DNA of 64,000 bases, from the NCBI RefSeq assembly GCF_000716785.1, contig NZ_JNYY01000002.1:62001-126000 (forward strand), in the 5' to 3' direction. The stretch comes from Amycolatopsis vancoresmycina. Lineage in GTDB: Bacteria; Actinomycetota; Actinomycetes; Mycobacteriales; Pseudonocardiaceae. The notes beneath the pieces were generated by a model that ran no database searches, had not been told where the DNA came from, and saw nothing but the letters and a program-made list of their open reading frames with translations. Positions 16,296 to 24,364 of the stretch are shown one piece after another (positions within the stretch are counted from its first letter, which is position 1; the number at the start of each line of letters is the position of its first letter). A program made the position numbers and the translations under genes.

Positions 16296-16745
16296 TCAGG
16301 CCTGCTTGGTCTTGAGCGCGGAGAAGGCGTCGTCTTCGGTTCCGGTGTAGAGCCCGGCTGCTCTGGCCAGCGCCTGGTCGGCCTGCGTGGCCACTTCCCG
16401 GAGCTGGTTCAGCACGGCCCGCGCCGATCCGCTGGCTTCGGTGGCGCTCTTCTGGTCGTGCGAGGCGACGGTCTGCCCGTACGGGTGGCTACCGAGCTGG
16501 GGCGCTTGGTCCAGCGCGTAGACCTTGTGCCCGAGGCCGTCGAGGTCCTTCACCAATGCGGTGAGCGCATCCCGGAGCGGCTTCACGCCCTCCGCCGTGA
16601 TCCTGAAGCCGCCGCTCGCGGCCGCGGCGACCAGCCGGTCGGTTTGCTCCTTGGCGGCCTGCACCGCGGCGCCCATGGCGCCGGACGAAAGCGGGTTGAC
16701 GATGTCCGAAATCGAGCCGCCGCCCCCGCCGTCAGCTATCAGCAT
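16296..16745 (-). CDS. Small helical protein, probable ESX/type VII target
   Basis: This 149-aa protein begins with a Gly-rich tail (MLIADGGGGGSISD), followed by mainly helical sequence (AVQAAKEQTDRLVAAAAS, GVKPLRDALTALVKDL, NQLREVATQADQALARA). It has no signal peptide and no catalytic motif. The size, helical content and position between EspG-like and PPE-like/DUF3558 genes suggest a type VII secretion target or partner of the WXG100/PE-like kind, but I see no clear WxG. ATG is the chosen start; it heads the operon that ends with the PPE-like gene. Confidence 0.68.
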   Translation of the reverse strand: MLIADGGGGGSISDIVNPLSSGAMGAAVQAAKEQTDRLVAAAASGGFRITAEGVKPLRDALTALVKDLDGLGHKVYALDQAPQLGSHPYGQTVASHDQKSATEASGSARAVLNQLREVATQADQALARAAGLYTGTEDDAFSALKTKQA

Positions 16746-16875
16746 CGCTGTTCCACCCCGAATCGCTTCGCCCGTGCGTGTGCACCCGGGAGTCTACTAG
16801 CCGGGCACCCAGCGCAACCGCTGTTCACCGATCTTCACTTCGGACGCACCGGGCGCCCGCGCGGTTCCCCTGACC

Positions 16876-17640
16876 TCAGAACTGCCCTTCGAGCTGGGCG
16901 TACAGCTGCTGGGCCAGGCGGGCGTTGTCGGCCGGGGCGTAGGTGATCCAGCGCTGGCCGTCCGCGGCTGCCCGTGAGGACATCAGCCAGCGGCCGCTCG
17001 GGGTGTCGAACCAGGCCAGGGGTGGGTACGTGGCTCCGCGGGTCTGGGCCGTGAACTGGCCCACGCGCTTCTTCGGCTCCTGGAACACCCGCTCGATCAT
17101 GCGGACCTGCGGGCCGCCGCTGCCGCTGTGCGAGCGCGGGGCGCTGACGTCGGCGAACGGGTCGTACGCGTCGTCGCGGCGCTGGTGGCGGGGCTGCTGG
17201 GCCGGGCGGGAGATCGTCACCGACTGGCCGGGTGCGGCCGGGGTCAGCGGGAGGAGGTCGACGATCGCCGGGACGATGCCCGTCGGGCGGACCTCCTCGA
17301 AGACGATCAGGTTCTCCTTCTGGTGGGCGAGGACCGCGAACTGGCCGTCGGACGCCACCCTGGCGAACAGGTGGCGGTCGCCCAGCTCGGCGGCCGCGCT
17401 GATCGTCACGCTGCCGCGGACGAACGTCGCCAGCGCCAGCTCGGCGTCCGCGTCCAGGCGCCCCCGGCTCCACAGGCCGCGGCCGGTCAGGTCGCGGACG
17501 ACGGCGTCGCGGATCATCGCGCGCTGCTCGACCGTCGTGCCGACGTGCGGGACCTCGAACGGCGTCGGCGCGCGGCCGAGCCCGAGCTGTTCCAGCAGGA
17601 TGTCCACCGCTGCCAGCGACAGCGAGAACGAGTGCGGCAT
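16876..17640 (-). CDS. EspG-like type VII secretion chaperone
   Basis: This 254-aa soluble protein resembles the EspG family, cytosolic chaperones that bind the tips of PE/PPE heterodimers and deliver them to ESX systems. It opens with SLAAVDILLEQLGLGRAPTP, a common EspG start. It then has FEVPHVGTT, RLDADAELALATFVRG, the beta-rich ARVASDGQFAVLAHQKENLI and the C-terminal PADNARLAQQLYAQLEGQF. ATG 17640 is preceded by a GGGGGGTTGG tract. It lies 130 bp upstream of the helical ESX-type gene in the same direction, making it a likely partner of the PPE-like protein. Confidence 0.78.
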   Translation of the reverse strand: MPHSFSLSLAAVDILLEQLGLGRAPTPFEVPHVGTTVEQRAMIRDAVVRDLTGRGLWSRGRLDADAELALATFVRGSVTISAAAELGDRHLFARVASDGQFAVLAHQKENLIVFEEVRPTGIVPAIVDLLPLTPAAPGQSVTISRPAQQPRHQRRDDAYDPFADVSAPRSHSGSGGPQVRMIERVFQEPKKRVGQFTAQTRGATYPPLAWFDTPSGRWLMSSRAAADGQRWITYAPADNARLAQQLYAQLEGQF

Positions 17641-17745
17641 TCGCTTCCAACCCCCCGCGGATGAGTCCGGCCTTCGCGAAAACCGTAGCTCCGCCCTCAG
17701 CGAACCCCCTTGCCGGGGCAAGATCGCCGCTGGTCCGATGGACGC

Positions 17746-17991
17746 ATGGCCGACACGAAACCCGCCCTCGTCCTGCACCTCGCCACCGGCGGCGAACCAC
17801 TGCTGTTCGCGCTGACCACCGAAGAATCCGGGAAGCTGGCCGGCAGGCTCACCCAGCTCGTCAAGGCCGGCGCCGTCGAATCGGTGACCACCAAGGACGA
17901 TTCGGTGGTCGCGGTCAACTTCGCGCACGTCGCCGCCGCCTACATCGACGACCTCAACCGCAAGAGCAAAGTCTTCGGGCTGCACGCCTGA
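17746..17991 (+). CDS. Small conserved-looking protein of unknown function
   Basis: This 81-aa acidic protein (MADTKPALVLHLATGGEPLL) is predicted to form a small alpha/beta fold. A hydrophobic strand, a helix rich in Leu/Lys and a second strand (DDSVVAVNFAHVAAAYID) are visible. It has no signal peptide, membrane segment or metal motif. It diverges from the EspG-like gene and ends before a strong hairpin shared with glfT2. I do not recognise a family. The coding pattern (GC-rich third positions, clean stop before a terminator) supports a real gene. Confidence 0.65.
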   Translation: MADTKPALVLHLATGGEPLLFALTTEESGKLAGRLTQLVKAGAVESVTTKDDSVVAVNFAHVAAAYIDDLNRKSKVFGLHA

Positions 17992-18000
17992 TACGGCGAA

Positions 18001-18029
18001 GGCCGCCTCACGACGTACGTGAGACGGCC
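18001..18029. terminator. Bidirectional terminator hairpin
   Basis: An inverted repeat with arms GGCCGCCTCACG and CGTGAGACGGCC (one mismatch) around ACGTA lies between the convergent stops at 17991 and 18045. Confidence 0.7.
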
Positions 18030-18044
18030 TCCCCGAGAGAACGC

Positions 18045-19964
18045 TCAGAGCTTGTACAGGCGCTTCCAGTTCTCGCGCGAGGTGAGCTCCGGCATGGCCC
18101 GCTTGTACTGCTCCTGGACCGCCGCGCCTTCCTTGCGCAGCCGCTGGATGACCCGCGCGCCCTGCTTGGCCAGCGCGAACATCTTCACCCGGTCGTAGGA
18201 CCGGACGCGGACGCCCTCCTGGCTCGCGTCGGTGACGACCGCGGTGTCGAACAGCGCGATGTGCCACCAGTTCGCCTCGTCGATCGGCACCGCGCCGAGC
18301 CCGAAGCGGCTGCGGCCGAGGACCCGGTCGAGGATCCGCTTGATCAGCACCAGGCGCTGCATGCTGGGCCGCGGCGCGCTGTTGATGATGCCGATGTCGT
18401 TGGACGCGATGCCCGGGACGTCGGTCGCCTTGTGGCGCTTGGTCTCCGGGAACTCGTCGCGGATGCGGCGGATCTCCTTCATCGCCTCGACCCCGCCGTC
18501 ACGCAGGACTTCCGGGCCCTTCAGGAAGTCCTCGACGGCCTTGATCAGCGTCGCCGACAGGCCGTACTGCATGCCGAGCAGGTAGCGGATCAGCTGCGCG
18601 ATCAGCACCCGCGAGAGCAGGTTCAGGTTGAACGGCGAGTGCAGCGCCGCGGTGATGATCGAGTTGCGCAGGTTGAAGTACCGGTGCCACTCGTCCCAGT
18701 CCTTCATGTGGAAGTCCGCGTGCCACACGCCCGCACCCGGCAGGGTGACGGTCGGGAAGCCGTGCGCGCGGGCCCGGTAGGAGTACTCGGCGTCGTCCCA
18801 CTGGAAGAAGAACGGCAGCGGGTAGCCGGTCGCCTGGACGACCTCGTAGGGGATCAGGCACGACCACCAGCCGTTGTAGCCGGCGTCGAGGCGGCGCTCC
18901 TGGCGGTTCGGCTTCAGCGTCTCCTCGTCCACGCCGAGCAGGTCGGCGGTGGACAGCGAGTGCTCGACCGGCTGGCCGGGCTCGAGCGTGTTGAGCCGGG
19001 CGTACTCGGCGCCGACGTGCAGCTGGTTCGGGTGGAACAGGTTCAGCATCTGGCCGCCGACGATGATCGGGTTGGCGGCGCGGTTCGAGAACGCCGTCAT
19101 CCGGATCACCAGGTCCGGCTCGAGCAGCACGTCGTCGTCCATGAACAGGACGTTCGCGTGCTCGGTCGCGGTGTGCCCGGCCACCTCGAAGAGGCCGCGG
19201 GTGAAGCCGCCGGCGCCACCGAGGTTCGGCTGCTTGATGTAGTGCAGCTTGTCGGCGAGGTCCTTGGCGACCTGCTCGAAGCCGTCGCGGGACTCGACGA
19301 GGTCGGTGCCCTGGTCGGCGACGTAGATCGCGTCCAGGGTGTCCAGCGAGGAGACGTCCGCGGCGAGGGCCTGCAGGTTCTTCAGGCAGTCGTCGGCGCG
19401 GTTCATCGTGCAGATGGTCACCGCGGTCGGGCGGATCTTCTCCGGAGCCTCGACCGTCCAGCGGACCTGCTCGACGCGCAGCGTCTGGCCACCCTCGGTC
19501 TCGAGGTCGAGCCACAGCGCGCCGCCGTCGTAGAACTTGTCGAGCTTGCCGGTCAGCGTCACCTTCGCCTGCTTGGCGTCCTTGACCTGCTCGGCGGCCA
19601 CCACGCGGGGCTCGCCCTCGACGTCGGAAGCGCCCATCGACAGCAGGCCGGTGCCGATGACGACGGCCTCGACCGAGACCTCGGTCACCGTCGTCCAGCG
19701 CTGCCAGTAGCTGGCCGGGAACCGGCCGAAGTACGTGTTGCCCGACACCTTGGAGGCGGGCTCGAGCGTGATCGACGCACGTTCCCGCACGGCCGCGCCC
19801 CACTCGAGCTCGGCGTACAGGTCCTTGCTGACGATCGGCGCCGGGCCGGCGTAGAGCCCGCGCTGCGCCGTCAGACGGCCCTGCGGAGTGTGCTCGGTGA
19901 ACCGCGTCTCGGCGGCCGCGCCGGCTTCGGTGGTCGGCGCCGGGGTAGCTGTCTTACCGGGCAT
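18045..19964 (-). CDS. glfT2: Galactofuranosyltransferase 2, galactan polymerase
   Basis: This processive GT2 enzyme builds the alternating beta-1,5/beta-1,6 galactofuranan on the lipid carrier. The 639-aa length matches the family. An N-terminal beta-sandwich of about 180 residues precedes the GT-A domain with TICTMNRADDC, PNLGGAGGFTRG and the metal-binding LFMDDDV (Asp276-278). The catalytic WDDAEY follows (residues 389-394), then GVWHADFHMKDWDEWHRYF with the conserved His415. The C-terminal helical region follows. It is 6 bp downstream of the GtrA-like gene and shares a terminator with the small gene at 17746. Counterpart: M. tuberculosis Rv3808c. Confidence 0.97.
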   Translation of the reverse strand: MPGKTATPAPTTEAGAAAETRFTEHTPQGRLTAQRGLYAGPAPIVSKDLYAELEWGAAVRERASITLEPASKVSGNTYFGRFPASYWQRWTTVTEVSVEAVVIGTGLLSMGASDVEGEPRVVAAEQVKDAKQAKVTLTGKLDKFYDGGALWLDLETEGGQTLRVEQVRWTVEAPEKIRPTAVTICTMNRADDCLKNLQALAADVSSLDTLDAIYVADQGTDLVESRDGFEQVAKDLADKLHYIKQPNLGGAGGFTRGLFEVAGHTATEHANVLFMDDDVLLEPDLVIRMTAFSNRAANPIIVGGQMLNLFHPNQLHVGAEYARLNTLEPGQPVEHSLSTADLLGVDEETLKPNRQERRLDAGYNGWWSCLIPYEVVQATGYPLPFFFQWDDAEYSYRARAHGFPTVTLPGAGVWHADFHMKDWDEWHRYFNLRNSIITAALHSPFNLNLLSRVLIAQLIRYLLGMQYGLSATLIKAVEDFLKGPEVLRDGGVEAMKEIRRIRDEFPETKRHKATDVPGIASNDIGIINSAPRPSMQRLVLIKRILDRVLGRSRFGLGAVPIDEANWWHIALFDTAVVTDASQEGVRVRSYDRVKMFALAKQGARVIQRLRKEGAAVQEQYKRAMPELTSRENWKRLYKL

Positions 19965-19970
19965 GGTTCC

Positions 19971-20438
19971 TCAGTTCTCCTTGGTCGACGGCTCGCGGAA
20001 CACGACCCACTTGAGCATGACGAAATTGATCACGGTGGCGGTGGCCTGCGACACGGCCCAGCACAGTGTGTGCTGCCACGCGGACTCCGGCAGCACGTGC
20101 AGCATCAGCTGGTTCACCCCGACCGCGACGAAGAACGTCACGGTGTAGAGCAGGACGAACGAGCCGACCTGCGCCTTGCCGTCGCGGCGCCCGCCGGCGA
20201 AGGTGAACTTCCGGTTCAGGAAGAACGCCGTGGTCGTGCCCACGATGAAAGAGATAGCGCGGGCGATGTCGACCCACGGTGAGGTGGCCATCCCGGCCAC
20301 CTGGGTCAGCAGCGTGTAGGTGCCCAGGTCGACCAGGGCGCAGAAGCCCCCGATCAGGGCGAAGCGGATGAGCTGGCCAAGAAGTCCAGGGGAGGACTGA
20401 GCAGCCGCTACGTCGGCTTGCGGGTCGGTCGCCACCAC
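19971..20438 (-). CDS. GtrA-family small membrane protein (Rv3789-like)
   Basis: This 155-aa protein has four membrane helices and the GtrA signature: FALIGGFCALVDLGTYTLL in helix 1 and FFLNRKFTF in the following loop. In mycobacteria the Rv3789 protein next to dprE1 has been linked to decaprenyl-phosphoryl-arabinose handling or to anchoring arabinogalactan enzymes. This gene likewise sits back-to-back with dprE1 and upstream of glfT2. GTG 20438 has GAGGTAA about 6 nt before it. Its likely role is movement or organisation of lipid-linked arabinose/galactan intermediates at the inner membrane; direct flippase activity is unproven. Confidence 0.88.
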   Translation of the reverse strand: MVATDPQADVAAAQSSPGLLGQLIRFALIGGFCALVDLGTYTLLTQVAGMATSPWVDIARAISFIVGTTTAFFLNRKFTFAGGRRDGKAQVGSFVLLYTVTFFVAVGVNQLMLHVLPESAWQHTLCWAVSQATATVINFVMLKWVVFREPSTKEN

Positions 20439-20551
20439 TGCATTACCTCGATACCTGAGTCACGGTCACCCGCGCGGGCGCTTGTGCCTTGATGCGCAAA
20501 GTGTAGAAGCGAGCACTTCAGGGTCACGTTCCGGGCGTCGGTCGGCGTGGC

Positions 20552-20557
20552 TACCCT
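20552..20557 (+). promoter_or_regulatory. Putative -10 hexamer (TACCCT), leaderless start of dprE1
   Basis: TACCCT ends 6 nt before GTG 20564. TTCCGG at 20529-20534 is a weak -35 candidate with a 17-nt spacer. Confidence 0.45.
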
Positions 20558-20563
20558 GGTCGG

Positions 20564-21934
20564 GTGACCCACGTACCCAACACACAGCGTCGCACGCTCA
20601 TGGGCTGGGCGCGGACCGCACCGACCACGGCCGACGTGCTGACCACCTCCGACGTGGAAGAGATCGCGCGCGCCGTCGCCCAGGCGGGTGCACGCGGCGT
20701 GATCGCCCGTGGCCTCGGCCGGTCCTACGGAGACCCGGCGCAGAACGCCGGGGGCCTCGTGGTCGACATGACCGCGCTGAACCGGATCCACTCGATCGAC
20801 CCGGACAGCGCGCTCGTCGTCGTCGACGCCGGCGTGAGCCTCGACCAGCTGATGCGCGAGGCGCTGCCGTACGGCCTGTGGGTCCCGGTGCTGCCCGGCA
20901 CGCGCCAGGTGACCATCGGCGGCGCGATCGCCAACGACATCCACGGCAAGAACCACCACAGCGCGGGCAGCTTCGGCAACCACGTCGTGTCGATGGACCT
21001 GATCACCGCCGACGGCCGGATCCGCACGCTGACGCCGGAGGGCCCGGACGCCGAGCTCTTCTGGGCGACCGTGGCCGGCATCGGCCTGACCGGCATCATC
21101 GTCCGGGCCACCATCCGGATGACGAAGACCGAGACCGCGTACTTCATCGCGGACAACGAGCGCACGGACAACCTCGACGAGACGCTCGAACTGGTCAGCA
21201 ACGGCTCCGACGACAACTACACGTACTCGTCGGCGTGGTTCGACACGATCTCGACCGGCGCGAAGCTCGGCCGCGCCGCCTTCGGCCGCGGCTCGCTGGC
21301 CAAGCTGGACGAACTGCCGCCGAAGCTGCGCGCGAACCCGCTGAAGTTCGACGCCCCGCAGCTGGCGACCCTGCCCGACGTCTTCCCGAACGGCCTGGCC
21401 AACAAGCTGACCTTCGGCGCCATCGGCGAGCTGTACTACCGCAAGACGCCGAAGGAAGCCCGCGGCGTCATCCAGAACCTGACGGCCTTCTACCACCCGC
21501 TCGACATGTTCGGCGAGTGGAACCGCGCGTACGGCTCGAAGGGCTTCCTGCAGTACCAGTTCTCGACGCCGCTCAACGCGCACGAGCCGCTGCGCAAGAT
21601 CGTCCGGAAGATCGCCGAGTCGGGGCACGTGTCCTTCCTCAACGTCTTCAAGCGCATGGGCGAGGGCAACGCGGCGCCGCTGTCGTTCCCGCACCCGGGC
21701 TGGATGGTCTGCGTCGACTTCCCGATCAAGGACGGCCTGAGCCGGTTCTGCCAGGAGCTCGACGAAGACGTCCTGGAGCTGGGCGGCCGGCTGTACACCG
21801 CGAAGGACTCGCGCACCTCGCCCGAGACGTTCGCGAAGATGTACCCGCGGCTCGAAGAGTGGCGCAAGGTGCGCGCGTCCGTTGACCCCGAAGGCGTCTT
21901 CGCCTCTGACATGAGCCGGAGGCTCGAACTGTGA
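20564..21934 (+). CDS. dprE1: Decaprenylphosphoryl-beta-D-ribose 2'-oxidase
   Basis: This FAD-dependent oxidase works with DprE2 to epimerise decaprenylphosphoryl-ribose to decaprenylphosphoryl-arabinose, the only arabinose donor for the cell wall. The 456-aa protein has the VAO-type FAD domain with ARGLGRSYGDPAQNAGG, VLPGTRQVTIGGAIANDIHG and KNHHSAGSFG. The substrate domain ends with PHPGWMVCVDFPIKDG. Cys383 in that segment aligns with the Cys387 of M. tuberculosis DprE1 that benzothiazinones modify covalently. Gly occupies the nearby conserved positions as expected. The stop overlaps dprE2 (GTGA). The GTG start lacks a ribosome-binding site and follows a TANNNT box, so leaderless expression is likely. 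Confidence 0.97.
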   Translation: MTHVPNTQRRTLMGWARTAPTTADVLTTSDVEEIARAVAQAGARGVIARGLGRSYGDPAQNAGGLVVDMTALNRIHSIDPDSALVVVDAGVSLDQLMREALPYGLWVPVLPGTRQVTIGGAIANDIHGKNHHSAGSFGNHVVSMDLITADGRIRTLTPEGPDAELFWATVAGIGLTGIIVRATIRMTKTETAYFIADNERTDNLDETLELVSNGSDDNYTYSSAWFDTISTGAKLGRAAFGRGSLAKLDELPPKLRANPLKFDAPQLATLPDVFPNGLANKLTFGAIGELYYRKTPKEARGVIQNLTAFYHPLDMFGEWNRAYGSKGFLQYQFSTPLNAHEPLRKIVRKIAESGHVSFLNVFKRMGEGNAAPLSFPHPGWMVCVDFPIKDGLSRFCQELDEDVLELGGRLYTAKDSRTSPETFAKMYPRLEEWRKVRASVDPEGVFASDMSRRLEL

Positions 21935-22686
21935 TCGACGCGGTGGGCAACCCCCAGTCCCTGCTCCTGCTCGGCGGCACGTCCGACATCGCGCTGGCGA
22001 TCGCCGAGAAGTACCTGGCCGAGAAGCCCCTGCGGGTGGTGCTGGCGGCCCGGCCGTCGCCCCGCCTCGACGCGGCCGCGCAGCGCCTGAAGGACCGCGG
22101 CGCCGAGGTGTCCACTGTGGACTTCGACGCCAAGGACACGGCGTCGCACCCCGGCGTGCTGGACAAGGCGTTCGAGGGCGGCGACATCGACGTGGCCGTC
22201 GTCGCGTTCGGCCTGCTCGGCGACCCGGAAGAGGTCTGGCAGGACCACGCGAAGGCGGTCGAGCTGGCGACGGTGAACTACACGGCGGCGGTGTCGGTCG
22301 GCGTCGCGCTGTCGGAGAAGCTCAAGGCCCAGGGCCACGGCACGGTGATCGCGCTGTCGTCGGTGGCGGGCGAGCGCGTCCGCCGGTCCAACTTCGTCTA
22401 CGGCTCGACCAAGGCCGGTTTCGACGGCTTCTACCTGGGCCTCGGCGAGGCGCTGGCGCCGTTCGGGGTCAAGGTCACGGTGGTCCGGCCTGGGCACGTC
22501 AAGACCAAGATGACCGAGGGCCTGAAGGACGCTCCGCTGGCGCAGACGGCCGAGCAGGTGGCGGAGACGGCGGTCACCGCGGCCCGCGCGGGCAAGGACC
22601 TGGTGTGGGCCCCGGCGCAGTTCCGCCTGGTGATGTCGGCGCTGCGGCACGTCCCGCGGCCGATCTTCCGCAAGCTGCCGATCTGA
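21931..22686 (+). CDS. dprE2: Decaprenylphosphoryl-2-keto-ribose reductase
   Basis: This 251-aa NAD(P)H-dependent SDR completes the DprE1/DprE2 epimerisation. It shows LLLLGGTSDIALAIAEKYL (an SDR nucleotide site with GGTSDIA), ALSSVAGERVRRSNFVYGST with the catalytic Ser/Tyr/Lys triad (YGSTK), and VVRPGHVKTKM. GTG 21931 overlaps the dprE1 stop by 4 bp. In mycobacteria aftA and the emb genes follow dprE2; here the next gene is a convergent GT-C protein, separated by a double palindrome, so the arabinosyltransferases must lie elsewhere. Confidence 0.96.
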   Translation: MIDAVGNPQSLLLLGGTSDIALAIAEKYLAEKPLRVVLAARPSPRLDAAAQRLKDRGAEVSTVDFDAKDTASHPGVLDKAFEGGDIDVAVVAFGLLGDPEEVWQDHAKAVELATVNYTAAVSVGVALSEKLKAQGHGTVIALSSVAGERVRRSNFVYGSTKAGFDGFYLGLGEALAPFGVKVTVVRPGHVKTKMTEGLKDAPLAQTAEQVAETAVTAARAGKDLVWAPAQFRLVMSALRHVPRPIFRKLPI

Positions 22687-22711
22687 CCCGACGGGGGCGC
22701 GGCCCAGAGGT

Positions 22712-22768
22712 CGCGAATGACTCATTCGCGGCACCGGATGTCCCGAATGAGTCATTCGCGACATCCGG
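22712..22768. repeat. Paired palindromes with GAATGA-N-TCATTC cores, probable bidirectional terminator
   Basis: A 19-bp palindrome (22712-22730, CGCGAATGA/TCATTCGCG) is followed by a second hairpin at about 22734-22768. Its arms CCGGATGTC and GACATCCGG enclose CGAATGA-G-TCATTCG. The same core appears twice within 60 bp between the convergent ends of dprE2 and the GT-C gene. It looks like a repetitive intergenic element acting as a terminator. Confidence 0.7.
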
Positions 22769-22777
22769 CCGGGGTGC

Positions 22778-24295
22778 CTAGCCGCCGGTGGCGTGGGCGG
22801 GCACCAGGTAGAGGTTCTGGCTGCCCATCCACGGCGAATCGATCCGCCAGCTCGCCAGCGCCGCCGGCGGTGGCGCGCGGCGGGTTGTCGCCAGGACCAG
22901 GTCCGGGCTGATCGGGGCCACACTGTGGTCGAAGTTGTGGAAGTTGGCCTCCAGCAACGCTCGGCCGAGGTCGCCGCTGCGGCGCTTCGTCTCGGTGATC
23001 GCCGGGTCGACCGCGCCGCGGTCGGAGAACTCGTCGACCAGCTCGCAGTCGCAGGCGTACGCCAGTGCGCCGACCTCGCCCGCCGTCTCGACCTTGCGGC
23101 CGTGGGCGATCGCGGCCAGCTCCTGGCCGATTTCGCGGTACTCCGTCGTGGACGCGTGGTTGCTGGTGATCGGGGCGAACTGGCGCGGCAGGCCCGGGAG
23201 CGCGTACACCGCGACGCCGGCCGCGAGCACCGCGCCGGCCGCCGTCCACGTCCCGCGGCGGACCCGCTCCGGCACCGCTGACGCGCAGGCCGCGACGAAG
23301 ATCGTCGCGCCGATGATGCTCGGCGCGTAGTACCAGTGGTACGGCGGCACGCCCAGCCTGCTGTAGGCCAGGTAGTGCAGGGCCCCGGCGGCGGCGAGCG
23401 CCGCGAACGGCGTCAGCCGGCGGGCGGTCTCGGAGCCGCGGCGGTACTGGACGAGCCAGGCCGCCCCGGCCAGGCCAGCGAGCAGCAGCGGCAGGAACGA
23501 GAGCGTGGCCGCGGCCGGGAAGTTGCGCCAGTACAGGAGCGGGCCGTTGGTGAAGCTGAACGGCCCCCACGACTGCTGGCTGATCTTGATGACGAGCGTG
23601 TCCGGCACGGCCGAGCCGAGCACCACCCAGCTGAACCCGAACCACGGCAGCGTCACCGCGAGCGCCGCGAAGGCCGTCCGCCAGATGCCGGTCCAGAACT
23701 CGCGGCGGACCGTGAACAGCACCGCGGCGATCAGCAGCAGGTCGATCCGGACGAGCGCGAGCAGCCCGACGACGACGCCGAGCCGTCCCGCGTGCCGCTC
23801 TTGCGCGTAGACCAGCGTCCACACCACACCGGTGGCCCCGAGCGCCACCTCCAGCCCGACCGAGGACAGCAGCAGCGGGTTGACCAGCAGCAACGCGAAG
23901 GTCAGCGGCGCGAAGGCCGGCGGCAGGCGGCGGCGCTCGCCGAGGCGGCGCAGGCCCAGCACGAGCAGCACCTGCGCGGCGACGAACACGACCCCGGCGG
24001 CCAGCACGGCGTCGCGCACGAAGAACGTGACCGCGCCGAGGGCCAGGACGTTCAGCGGCGACGTCGCGGTGTTCGCCGTCCCCTGCTCGATCAGGCCCCA
24101 ATGGCCGTGGAAGGCGAGGTTCTTCGCGTAGGACAGCGTGATGTAGGTGTCATCGATGAGATGGCTGCTGACCAGGGCGAACACCACCGCGGAGGCAGCC
24201 GCGGCGCCCGCCGGGAGCGCCCACGAGCGGGCGATGGGGACGGCCGCCGGCAGCGCGCGGGCGACTTTGGGGAGTTCTGCGGAGGCGCTTCGCAT
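22778..24295 (-). CDS. GT-C type integral membrane glycosyltransferase
   Basis: This 505-aa polytopic protein has about 10-11 membrane helices and an extracytoplasmic C-terminal domain of about 140 residues with two close cysteines (YACDCELVDE). After the first helix it carries LIDDTYITLSYAKNLA followed by GTANTATSPLNVLAL. That is the acidic first-loop signature (DD-T-I-L-YAKN ... TSP) of GT-C enzymes that use polyprenyl-phosphate sugars. Donor and acceptor are not deducible. ATG 24295 has a TACGGT box 7 nt upstream. Its place between dprE2 and ubiA suggests a wall-glycan role, possibly arabinosyl or mannosyl transfer. Confidence 0.82.
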   Translation of the reverse strand: MRSASAELPKVARALPAAVPIARSWALPAGAAAASAVVFALVSSHLIDDTYITLSYAKNLAFHGHWGLIEQGTANTATSPLNVLALGAVTFFVRDAVLAAGVVFVAAQVLLVLGLRRLGERRRLPPAFAPLTFALLLVNPLLLSSVGLEVALGATGVVWTLVYAQERHAGRLGVVVGLLALVRIDLLLIAAVLFTVRREFWTGIWRTAFAALAVTLPWFGFSWVVLGSAVPDTLVIKISQQSWGPFSFTNGPLLYWRNFPAAATLSFLPLLLAGLAGAAWLVQYRRGSETARRLTPFAALAAAGALHYLAYSRLGVPPYHWYYAPSIIGATIFVAACASAVPERVRRGTWTAAGAVLAAGVAVYALPGLPRQFAPITSNHASTTEYREIGQELAAIAHGRKVETAGEVGALAYACDCELVDEFSDRGAVDPAITETKRRSGDLGRALLEANFHNFDHSVAPISPDLVLATTRRAPPPAALASWRIDSPWMGSQNLYLVPAHATGG

Positions 24296-24302
24296 CCCGG
24301 AC

Positions 24303-24308
24303 ACCGTA
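24303..24308 (-). promoter_or_regulatory. Putative -10 hexamer (TACGGT), leaderless start
   Basis: On the minus strand TACGGT ends 7 nt before the ATG at 24295 of the GT-C gene. Confidence 0.4.
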
Positions 24309-24364
24309 CCTCGCCCGTGATGCTTTTGTGATCTGAGCGAGGTAGGGGTGGCCGAGGCCACAGC

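Noticed and set aside
17661..20282. An 873-codon plus-strand open frame opposite glfT2 and the GtrA-like gene
   Set aside because: glfT2 carries every catalytic motif; the antisense frame is a GC artefact.
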